DNA of 8,588 nucleotides. Source: Pseudomonadota bacterium. GTDB lineage: Bacteria; Pseudomonadota; Alphaproteobacteria; Rhodospirillales; 2-02-FULL-58-16. Positions 1 through 5,496 of the stretch are shown one piece after another (positions within the stretch are counted from its first letter, which is position 1; each line of letters begins with the position of its first letter). The stretch spans positions 6,716 to 15,303 of the forward strand of contig JADFTO010000033.1 of the NCBI GenBank assembly GCA_022560215.1, given 5' to 3'. The notes beneath the pieces are model-generated. The model was not told where the DNA came from. It searched no databases and saw only the letters and a program-made list of their open reading frames with translations. The translations under genes and the position numbers were made by a program.

Positions 1-511
1 CGATGCCTTCGGCGTCGAAAAGGGACTGATGTCCACCATCCATTCCTACACCAACGACCAGGCAATTCTGGACCAGCGTCACCCAGACCTGCGCCGGGCC
101 AGGTCCGCCGCCCAGAACATTATCCCCACCAGCACCGGTGCGGCCCGCGCCGTGGGACTGGTGCTGCCGGAGCTGGACGGCAAGCTGGACGGCACCGCCG
201 TGCGCGTGCCCACCCCCAACGTCTCCCTGATCGACCTGACCTTCGTGGCCAAGCGGGAGACCACGGTCGAGGAAGTCAACAACGCCGTCGTCGAGGCCGC
301 CGAAGGCCGTCTCAAGGGCGTGCTCGGCACCGTGGATCTGCCGCTGGTATCCATCGACTTCAACCACAATCCGCTCAGTTCCGTCTTCGACCTGACCCAG
401 ACCCAGGTCGTGGACGGCACCTTCGTCCGCGTGCTGTCGTGGTACGACAACGAATGGGGCTTCTCCAACCGCATGTCGGATACCGCCGTGGCCCTGGACG
501 GGGCCGGCTGA
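1..511 (+). CDS. gap: Glyceraldehyde-3-phosphate dehydrogenase, C-terminal part (5' truncated by window edge)
   Basis: This is the C-terminal half (169 residues, reading from base 2) of the glycolytic/gluconeogenic enzyme that converts glyceraldehyde 3-phosphate to 1,3-bisphosphoglycerate with NAD(P) in the cytoplasm. The window opens just after the expected active-site Cys region. The segment GLMSTIHSYTNDQ carries the catalytic His. It is followed by the STGAARAVGLVLPEL and RVPTPNVSLIDLTF blocks and the family-ending SWYDNEWGFSNRM motif, all in normal order with no break. The gene ends in TGA at 509-511, and a small unrecognised gene begins 14 bases later. In many alphaproteobacteria gap is followed by pgk; here it is not. 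NAD versus NADP preference cannot be judged because the nucleotide-binding half lies outside the window. Confidence 0.98.
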   Translation, partial: DAFGVEKGLMSTIHSYTNDQAILDQRHPDLRRARSAAQNIIPTSTGAARAVGLVLPELDGKLDGTAVRVPTPNVSLIDLTFVAKRETTVEEVNNAVVEAAEGRLKGVLGTVDLPLVSIDFNHNPLSSVFDLTQTQVVDGTFVRVLSWYDNEWGFSNRMSDTAVALDGAG

Positions 512-525
512 ACAATTCCTTCTCC

Positions 526-945
526 ATGAGTGGCGCCGTCATCGTCCATAACCTGGACCACGCCAGGGCGGCCATGACGGCAGCGGCCGAGCTCGGCGTC
601 GCCGTCACCCTGTTGAGCCCGCCCGCCGCCGCCGCTTATCTCGGCGCCGCCGTCTTCCGCCACATGATCGCCGAGGCCGCCCGCGACCGCCCGGGTCTCG
701 AGTATAGAGCCGTCCTCGACTGCGGCGGAGATGCGGGCCTGGCGCTCGGCGCCCTGCGCCAGGGGATAGAGGTGGTGCGACTGGAGGCGACGGAGGAAGT
801 CAGGGCCAAGGTCGCCGACATCGCCGCCCAGTCGGGCGCCGCCCTCGACGAGGATGTCGGCCCGGCCCTCGACCTGGCCGCCGAAGACGACCCCGGAGAG
901 GCCCTGAGGGCGTGGCTTTCCGCATCGAGCGCGGCCGCCCCATGA
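526..945 (+). CDS. Small conserved-looking protein of unknown function between gap and thiE
   Basis: A 139-residue protein whose family I do not recognise. The ATG at 526 was chosen because it lies 14 bases after the gap stop; the GTG 29 codons upstream would bury the start inside gap. There is no strong Shine-Dalgarno sequence, so translation may be coupled to gap. The protein is Ala-rich, with no signal peptide or membrane segment. It reads as alternating short beta strands and helices: VIVHNLDHARAAMTAAAELG, then AVTLLSPP, then a strand and loop YRAVLDCGGDAG near residues 60-71, then EVVRLEA. This suggests a small alpha/beta fold. The Cys in LDCGGDAG is one of few distinctive polar residues. 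The stop overlaps the thiE start (ATGA), which indicates co-transcription and translational coupling with thiE. Steady codon use and tight packing support a real gene. Function is unknown, and a link to thiamine synthesis is only contextual. Confidence 0.85.
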   Translation: MSGAVIVHNLDHARAAMTAAAELGVAVTLLSPPAAAAYLGAAVFRHMIAEAARDRPGLEYRAVLDCGGDAGLALGALRQGIEVVRLEATEEVRAKVADIAAQSGAALDEDVGPALDLAAEDDPGEALRAWLSASSAAAP

Positions 946-1568
946 GCCGCTGCCGCCTCTATTTGATCACGCCGCCAAAGCTGGAGCCCGTGGCCTTCGC
1001 CGACATCCTGGCCCGGGCCCTGGACGCCGGTGACGTGGCCTCGGTCCAGCTCCGCCTCAAGGGCGTCGGCGACGACGCCGTCCGCGACGCCGCCCATGTG
1101 CTGCGCCCGGTGGCCCAGTCCCGGGACGTGGCGTTCATCATCAACGACCGTCCCGACCTGGCCCTCGAAACGGACTGCGACGGAGTTCATATCGGCCAGC
1201 AGGACGCCACATACGAGGAAGCGCGCCAAGCGCTGGGCGCGGACCGGATCGTCGGCGTCACCTGCCACGATTCCCATGACCTCGGCATCGAAGCGGCGGA
1301 CAAGGGCGCCGACTACGTGGCCTTCGGCGCCTTCTTCCCGACCGCCACCAAGCGGCCCAAAACCCGGGCCGGGACCGATATCCTGCAATGGTGGAGCGAG
1401 TTGACCACCGTGCCCTCGGTGGCCATCGGCGGGATCACGCCGGAGAACTGCCTGCCCCTGGTTCGGGCGGGGGCCGATTTCCTGGCCGTTTCCTCCGCCG
1501 TCTGGGATTTTTCCGGCGGCCCGGCCACCGCCGTCGAGGCCTTCCAGCAAACTCTCGAAGAAGCGTGA
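942..1568 (+). CDS. thiE: Thiamine phosphate synthase
   Basis: A 208-residue TIM-barrel enzyme that joins hydroxymethylpyrimidine diphosphate and thiazole phosphate to give thiamine phosphate, in the cytoplasm. Family blocks occur in order: strand 1 RLYLIT (5-10), QLRLK (36-40) for pyrophosphate contact, IINDRPDLA (67-75), DGVHIGQQD (80-88) with the metal-binding Asp, GVTCHDSHD (105-113), GADYVAFGAFFPTATK (122-137) for phosphate contact, and VAIGGITPEN (160-169) with VRAGADFLAVSSAVW (174-188) forming the final phosphate-binding strands. Length is normal. The ATG at 942 is preferred over the in-frame GTG at 912 because it forms an ATGA overlap with the preceding stop and puts the first strand at the usual distance. 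No other thiamine genes are present and no TPP riboswitch lies upstream, so expression probably follows the gap transcript. Confidence 0.96.
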   Translation: MSRCRLYLITPPKLEPVAFADILARALDAGDVASVQLRLKGVGDDAVRDAAHVLRPVAQSRDVAFIINDRPDLALETDCDGVHIGQQDATYEEARQALGADRIVGVTCHDSHDLGIEAADKGADYVAFGAFFPTATKRPKTRAGTDILQWWSELTTVPSVAIGGITPENCLPLVRAGADFLAVSSAVWDFSGGPATAVEAFQQTLEEA

Positions 1569-1577
1569 TTGGGCCCG

Positions 1578-1606
1578 TTGCCACATCACGGGCAAGCTGA
1601 TAGCTT
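1578..1606 (+). promoter_or_regulatory. Possible sigma-70-type promoter for efp
   Basis: In the 69-base gap between thiE and efp, TTGCCA (1578-1583; 5 of 6 to TTGACA) is separated by 17 bases from TAGCTT (1601-1606; 3 of 6 to TATAAT). Spacing is ideal but the -10 is weak. It would allow efp-suhB to be expressed independently of gap-thiE. This is a motif match only, not proof. Confidence 0.3.
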
Positions 1607-1637
1607 CCGCGCCCTAACCGGAGCCTGGACCGAGCCC

Positions 1638-2207
1638 ATGAAAATCAATGGAAACGCCATCCGTCCCGGAATGGTGATCGAGCACGAGGGACGAATCTGG
1701 CGGGCGGTCAAGATCCAGCACACCCAGCCCGGCAAGGGCGGGGCCTACCTTCAGGTGGAGCTGAAAGACATCCGCAGCGGAACCAAGCTCAACGAACGCT
1801 TCCGCTCATCCCAAAACGTGGAGCGGGTGCGCCTTGACCAGAAACCCAGCCAATACCTCTACGGGGACGGCGAGATGTTCACCTTCATGGACACCAAGAC
1901 CTACGACCAGTCCACCCTGGACAAGAACGCCATCGGCGAGGACCAGATCCTTTTCCTGCAAGAGGGCATGATCGTCGTCATTGAGGGCTACGAGGGGAGC
2001 CCCATCGCCGTGCAACTGCCCGACACGGTGGTCCTCGAGGTCACCGAGGCTGACGCCGTTGTCAAGGGCCAGACGGCGTCGTCTTCGTACAAGCCGGCGA
2101 CCCTGGAAAACGGCATCCGCACCCAGGTCCCGCCGCACATCACCGCCGGCACGCGGGTGGTGATCAACACCACCGACGGGTCCTACGTGGAAAGGGCGAA
2201 GGACTGA
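1638..2207 (+). CDS. efp: Translation elongation factor P
   Basis: A 189-residue cytoplasmic factor that binds ribosomes between the P and E sites and relieves stalling at consecutive prolines. All three beta-barrel domains are present. The N-terminal KOW-like domain has the loop TQPGKGGA, with Lys33 at the tip equivalent to the modified Lys34 of E. coli EF-P. The middle domain includes QYLYGDGEMFTFMD and the C-terminal OB domain includes TASSSYKPATLENG and the terminal block GTRVVINTTDGSYVER. A Lys rather than Arg at the tip suggests EpmA/EpmB-type lysylation or another Lys route, not EarP rhamnosylation; no modification gene is visible here. The ATG at 1638 starts the typical MKINGNAIRPG N-terminus; the longer reading from 1569 would add sequence foreign to the family. 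The next gene starts directly after the stop codon. The polyproline-rich protein encoded at 3120 is a plausible local client. Confidence 0.98.
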   Translation: MKINGNAIRPGMVIEHEGRIWRAVKIQHTQPGKGGAYLQVELKDIRSGTKLNERFRSSQNVERVRLDQKPSQYLYGDGEMFTFMDTKTYDQSTLDKNAIGEDQILFLQEGMIVVIEGYEGSPIAVQLPDTVVLEVTEADAVVKGQTASSSYKPATLENGIRTQVPPHITAGTRVVINTTDGSYVERAKD

Positions 2208-3011
2208 ATGGCGCGGCGCTCCGCCCTTCTCAACGTGATGGCCGGCGCGGCGCAAAAAGCGGCGCGGGGCCTGATCCGCGATTTCGGCGAGGTGGAGAAC
2301 CTGCAGGTCTCCCGCAAGGGCCCAGCCGATTTCGTCAGCGCCGCCGACAGGGCGGCCGAGAAGACCATCCACGCCGAACTGGCCAAGGCCCGGCCGCGTT
2401 ACGGTTTCCTGATGGAGGAATCGGGCGAGAAAGCCGGCGCCGATTCGTCGAACCGCTGGATCGTCGACCCCCTGGACGGCACGTCCAACTTCCTCCACGG
2501 CTTCGCCCATTTCTCCATCTCCATCGGCCTGGAAAGGGACGGAGACCCCTTCGCCGGGGTCATCTACTCCCCCATCCACGACGAGATGTTTTGGGCGGAA
2601 AAGGGTTCGGGCGCCTATCTCAACGGGAACCGCATCAGGGTGTCCGCCCGGCACAACATGGCGGACTCCCTCTTCGCCACCGGCATCCCCTTCAAGGGGA
2701 AGGAAGGCCATGATCTCTTCCTCGGCCACCTGAAGGCGGTGATGGCGGTTTCCGCGGGCGTCAGGCGGTGCGGCTCGGCGGCCCTCGACATCGCCTACGT
2801 GGCTGCCGGGCGTTTCGACGGTTTCTGGGAAGCGGGGCTCAATCCCTGGGACATGGCCGCGGGCATCGTGCTGGTGCGCGAGGCCGGCGGGCTCGTCAGC
2901 GACCTCGACGGCGGCGCCGACATGATGGCCAGCGGCGACATCCTCGCCGCCAACAGCCACCTCCATCGTCCCCTGGCCGAGGTCCTGGGCCGTGCATCCG
3001 GCGAGACCTGA
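2208..3011 (+). CDS. suhB: Inositol monophosphatase family protein (SuhB-type)
   Basis: A 267-residue Mg-dependent phosphatase of the IMPase/FBPase/CysQ superfamily that hydrolyses inositol monophosphates and related sugar phosphates. Metal-binding residues align with the human enzyme: Glu70 in MEESG, Asp87 and Asp90 in WIVDPLDGTSNF (84-95), and Asp215 in NPWDMAAG (213-220). The FLHGFAHFSISIGL and GAYLNGNRIRVS blocks are standard for bacterial SuhB. The ATG directly follows the efp TGA, with a purine-rich GAAGGA about 4 bases before it, so the two genes are almost certainly co-translated. In E. coli SuhB also binds RNA polymerase and acts in rRNA antitermination; pairing with a translation factor makes a similar role possible but is not shown by the sequence. 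CysQ- or FBPase-like activity cannot be excluded from motifs alone. Confidence 0.93.
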   Translation: MARRSALLNVMAGAAQKAARGLIRDFGEVENLQVSRKGPADFVSAADRAAEKTIHAELAKARPRYGFLMEESGEKAGADSSNRWIVDPLDGTSNFLHGFAHFSISIGLERDGDPFAGVIYSPIHDEMFWAEKGSGAYLNGNRIRVSARHNMADSLFATGIPFKGKEGHDLFLGHLKAVMAVSAGVRRCGSAALDIAYVAAGRFDGFWEAGLNPWDMAAGIVLVREAGGLVSDLDGGADMMASGDILAANSHLHRPLAEVLGRASGET

Positions 3012-3052
3012 CGGCTCCCCGGACGGCCCCGTCCCCGTCCCCGGCAAACGGG

Positions 3053-3081
3053 TTGTGTAAGCATCTCCCCTTGGCTATGGT
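3053..3081 (+). promoter_or_regulatory. Possible promoter for the envelope module
   Basis: In the 108-base gap after suhB, TTGTGT (3053-3058) and TATGGT (3076-3081) are separated by exactly 17 bases. The -35 is 3 of 6 (TTG core intact) and the -10 is 4 of 6. The position, about 40 bases before the ATG at 3120, suits a start for the three-gene OmpA/channel/MotB-like operon. It is a motif match without experimental support. Confidence 0.35.
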
Positions 3082-3119
3082 CTCGGCTTTAGGCTGCGCG
3101 CAGTGGAAACGGTAGGTTC

Positions 3120-4037
3120 ATGAGCATCATCCGACCGTTCGGGGGAATATTCCCATCGTTCATCCTCGCCGGTTTCGGCGCCATCATCTGCACGGGGGCC
3201 CTGGCCCAGCAGTACATGGACACCGGCACTTCCCAGGTCACGGTGGATCTCGGCGTCATCGAAGACAGCGGCTACGGTGCCGGCAACCTGGCGCCGGCGG
3301 CCGGCGGCCGGCGCCTTTTGTTGCCGGGACCGGAGATACCCATCTCAAGGCTCCTGGTGCCGCCACCGGAAGGCAGCGCCCCGCCGCCGAAGAAACCGTT
3401 GAAGGAACCGCCCCGGGCAAAGGCAGAGCCGCCGCCAAGCCCAGTGTCCGTGGTCAAGGCCGAGCCGGCGCCGGTGGAAAGGAAGGCGGCCGCCGCGCCG
3501 CCACCGCCGCCGATGCCCGCCCCGGCGGCGCCGGAACTTCCGGCCGTGAAAATGGAGGCGGAAAAGAAGCCGCTGGCTCCCGAGGCGGAACCCCCGATGA
3601 AACCCGCGCCGGCGGCGGCCGCCCCGCCACCGCCGCCGCCGCCGCCAGAAACGAAGACGGTCAAGCTCGCCCCGGCGCCCGAGGTTTCCAAGCCCTCCCC
3701 GCCGCCCGTTCAGGCCCTTGCTCCCGGACTGGCCATGAAAGTGGTGTTCCCCGAGAAGGCGTCCAAGCTCCCGGCGGAGGCGAAGGACGGGCTCAAGGAA
3801 CTCGCCGCCAAGCTGCAAGGACGGGACGACGTCCGCCTCCAGCTTTTGGCCTACGCCGGGGGAGAATCCCTCTCGTCCAGCAAGGCCCGGCGCCTGTCCC
3901 TGTCCAGGGCCTTGTCCGTGCGCTCTTTCCTGATCGAGAGCGGCGTCCACAGCACCCGCATCGACGTGCGAGCCCTCGGCAACAAAACGGCGGAGACACC
4001 CATAAACCGGGTCGACGTGAACGTCGCCGAGCGTTGA
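3120..4037 (+). CDS. Exported proline-rich protein with OmpA-like C-terminal domain
   Basis: A 305-residue protein. Residues 1-29 form a signal peptide with a hydrophobic core and an ALA cleavage site before QQ. The Cys in the core is not in a lipobox, so it is probably not a lipoprotein. Residues 80-200 are a Pro/Ala/Lys/Glu-rich linker with runs of 5 Pro (127-131) and 8 Pro (169-176), likely extended and able to span part of the periplasm. Residues 205-305 are OmpA-like: MKVVFPEKASKLP, the LSLSRALSVRSFLIESGV helix (Arg263 matching the diaminopimelate-binding Arg), RIDVRALG and a final NRVDVNV strand. The usual GHTD loop reads YAGG, so the Asp ligand is missing. The protein is probably periplasmic and works with the channel and MotB-like proteins encoded next. 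The start has a weak GGTAGG-like site. The domain call is firm; the function is unknown. Confidence 0.88.
   Translation: MSIIRPFGGIFPSFILAGFGAIICTGALAQQYMDTGTSQVTVDLGVIEDSGYGAGNLAPAAGGRRLLLPGPEIPISRLLVPPPEGSAPPPKKPLKEPPRAKAEPPPSPVSVVKAEPAPVERKAAAAPPPPPMPAPAAPELPAVKMEAEKKPLAPEAEPPMKPAPAAAAPPPPPPPPETKTVKLAPAPEVSKPSPPPVQALAPGLAMKVVFPEKASKLPAEAKDGLKELAAKLQGRDDVRLQLLAYAGGESLSSSKARRLSLSRALSVRSFLIESGVHSTRIDVRALGNKTAETPINRVDVNVAER
3624..3647 (+). repeat. CCG triplet tract encoding eight consecutive prolines
   Basis: Eight Pro codons in a row, six CCG and two CCA (second and last). Slippage would change the linker length of the OmpA-like protein in whole residues without a frameshift. The run is also a predicted strong ribosome stall needing EF-P. 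Confidence 0.85.
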
Positions 4038-4062
4038 TGGGCACCCCCGCTTAGGTAATTTC

Positions 4063-4069
4063 CGGAGGA
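4063..4069 (+). promoter_or_regulatory. Strong Shine-Dalgarno site for the channel gene
   Basis: CGGAGGA, 10 bases before the ATG at 4080, is the best ribosome-binding match in the window and supports that start. Neighbouring genes in this module have much weaker sites, so the channel subunit may be made in excess over its partners, as expected if several channel subunits surround each MotB-like dimer. Confidence 0.75.
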
Positions 4070-4079
4070 TTCTTCCCCC

Positions 4080-5216
4080 ATGACCCGGCCGCGACGGTTT
4101 CTTGTCAGGATGATCCTTTTCCTGATCGCGGTTTCGGTCGTGGTCGTCCTTCTGTTCCAGCCCCTCAGCGACGCCTTCATGGCCAACGCAGCGATCAACG
4201 GGCTGATCCTGGGCGTGTTGTTACTCGGCATCATCTACAACTTCCGCCAGGTGTCGATGCTCTATCCCGAAACAGCCTGGATCGAGACCTACCGGAAAAG
4301 CCAGACTCCCCTTTCCAAGCAGTCGGCGCCCAAACTTCTGGCCCCCATGGCGACCATGCTCGGCAAACGCAGGGACGGCATGAGCCTGTCCACGCTTTCC
4401 ATGCGCTCCCTCCTGGACGGCATCTATTCCAGGCTCGACGAATCCCGTGACATCTCGCGCTACACCATCGGCCTGCTGATCTTCCTCGGCCTTTTGGGGA
4501 CCTTCTGGGGCCTTCTCGAGACGGTGTCGTCCATCGGCGACGTCATTGCCGGGCTTTCCATAGGCTCCGGCGACGTGAGCGCCGTGTTCAGAAACCTCAA
4601 AAGCGGTCTGCAGGCCCCCCTTACCGGCATGGGGACGGCCTTTTCGTCGTCCCTGTTCGGGCTCGGCGGATCCCTGGTCCTGGGCTTCCTGGACCTGCAG
4701 GCGGGCCAGGCCCAGAACCGATTCTACAACGATCTCGAGGAATGGCTTTCCAGCCTCACCCGGCTGTCCACCGGTGCCTTGCCCGGCGACGGCGATCAGG
4801 CGGTCCCGGCCTATATCCAGGCCCTCCTGGAGCAGACGGCGGAAAGCCTGGAAAACCTGCAAAGAACCCTGACCCGGGGCGAGGAGGACCGCATCCAGGC
4901 CAACGCCACCCTGACGGCGCTGGGGGAGAAACTGGTGACCCTGACCGACCACATGCGCACCGAGCAGACCTTGATGAAAAAGCTGGCCGAAAGCCAGATG
5001 GAGCTCATCCCCACCATCGGCAAGCTCGCCGCCGTCCCGGCCGACGGCGGCATGGACGACGTGACCCGCACCCATATCCGCAATCTCGACGTCTACGTGG
5101 CGCGGCTCCTGGAGGAGCTGGGAACGGGCCGCGAGGAAATGATCCAACAGATGCGCAGCGAGATCAAGCTCCTGGCCCGCACCATCGCCGCCGCCTCGGA
5201 CAACGCCAAACGCTAG
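4080..5216 (+). CDS. MotA/TolQ/ExbB-type proton-channel subunit
   Basis: A 378-residue inner-membrane protein. Predicted helices are at 9-27, 36-55, 127-148 and 181-205, with a cytoplasmic segment between helices 2 and 3 and a long, mostly helical charged tail (about 210-378). Helix 3 carries GLLGTFWGL with Thr141, matching the GLFGTVWG motif and Thr148 of ExbB; helix 4 has PLTGMGTAFSSSLFGLGGSL with Thr186 where ExbB has Thr181. The ion-path threonines are therefore kept. The family forms pentameric channels that couple proton flow to motion of a MotB/TolR/ExbD partner, here probably the protein encoded at 5497. The helical tail is longer than in TolQ or ExbB and might be a cytoplasmic sensor or docking stalk. 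The TAG stop (5214-5216) lies inside the left CTAG of the palindromic repeat. It is not clearly flagellar: MotA hallmarks are weak and no flagellar genes are near. Confidence 0.88.
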   Translation: MTRPRRFLVRMILFLIAVSVVVVLLFQPLSDAFMANAAINGLILGVLLLGIIYNFRQVSMLYPETAWIETYRKSQTPLSKQSAPKLLAPMATMLGKRRDGMSLSTLSMRSLLDGIYSRLDESRDISRYTIGLLIFLGLLGTFWGLLETVSSIGDVIAGLSIGSGDVSAVFRNLKSGLQAPLTGMGTAFSSSLFGLGGSLVLGFLDLQAGQAQNRFYNDLEEWLSSLTRLSTGALPGDGDQAVPAYIQALLEQTAESLENLQRTLTRGEEDRIQANATLTALGEKLVTLTDHMRTEQTLMKKLAESQMELIPTIGKLAAVPADGGMDDVTRTHIRNLDVYVARLLEELGTGREEMIQQMRSEIKLLARTIAAASDNAKR

Positions 5217-5477
5217 AGCACTAACCAGTTAGTTGGGATCAATTTGATGGGAGCAAATCGGTTCATCCGGGCAGGCGCGGCGCGCCGCCCGATGCGGCGC
5301 CCTCTCGCTCAGCGCCGCAACGCACCCGGGGGCCGCCCCACCGCAGGCCGGGTGCTTTTTCAGCCTAAGGCGTCGCCCGGGCATCTTTGCCGATGTCCCC
5401 GCTTACGCCTGAGCGAAGCGCGCCTAAAGGTGGCGCAAAATCATCCCGTGGTTCCAAGTTACCGGATAGCGCTCTAG
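5213..5477 (+). repeat. MITE-like palindromic repeat, copy 1 (265 bp, CTAG-bounded)
   Basis: This is a non-coding element between the channel gene and its MotB-like partner. Its ends are 29-base inverted repeats (5213-5241 and 5449-5477; 22 of 29 match) beginning CTAGAGC and ending GCTCTAG. Its first 74 bases match copy 2 at 70 positions, with a 47-base perfect run at 5240-5286. About 85 extra bases in the right half are absent from copy 2 and can form their own hairpin, with AGGCGT (5368-5373) pairing to ACGCCT (5405-5410) and an inner GGGCATC/GATGTCCC pairing. No transposase is encoded, so it would depend on one elsewhere. CTAG on both sides may be a target-site duplication (IS5-type elements favour YTAR sites), or part of the ends. 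The reading frame from 5244 to 5477 on the plus strand lies wholly in the repeat and is not considered a gene. Confidence 0.85.
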
Positions 5478-5481
5478 GGAG
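5476..5481 (+). promoter_or_regulatory. Shine-Dalgarno-like site straddling the repeat edge
   Basis: AGGGAG overlaps the right CTAG of repeat copy 1 and lies 15 bases before the ATG at 5497, longer than usual spacing. If the right arm of the repeat pairs with its left arm in the mRNA, this site sits at the base of the stem and could be partly hidden. No better site exists for this gene. Confidence 0.45.
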
Positions 5482-5496
5482 CACCAGTCCAGCGCC

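Noticed and set aside
3021..3040. Possible terminator after suhB (GGACGG paired with CCGTCC at 3029 or 3035)
   Set aside because: The stem is only 6 bp and is followed by no T-run; the alternating CCGTCC copies look like C-rich sequence rather than an intrinsic terminator.
1806..3047. 413-residue minus-strand reading frame opposite efp and suhB, and similar long minus-strand frames at 636-1595, 4221-5147, 5665-6657 and 7378-7983
   Set aside because: These are antisense shadows of high-GC coding sequence. Their compositions are biased toward Gly, Arg, His and Ala with no recognisable domain, and they oppose clearly real genes.
3191..3212. Lipobox in the signal peptide of the Pro-rich OmpA-like protein (Cys24)
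   Set aside because: The residue before the Cys is Ile rather than Gly, Ala or Ser, and a good signal peptidase I site (ALA before QQ) follows.
5244..5477. 77-residue plus-strand reading frame inside repeat copy 1
   Set aside because: It lies entirely within the palindromic repeat, has Arg/Pro-rich composition, and is not preserved in copy 2.
5213..5477. CRISPR array or tRNA/rRNA gene in the intergenic repeats
   Set aside because: There are only two dispersed palindromic copies without regular short spacers, and no cloverleaf or rRNA-like segment is visible.
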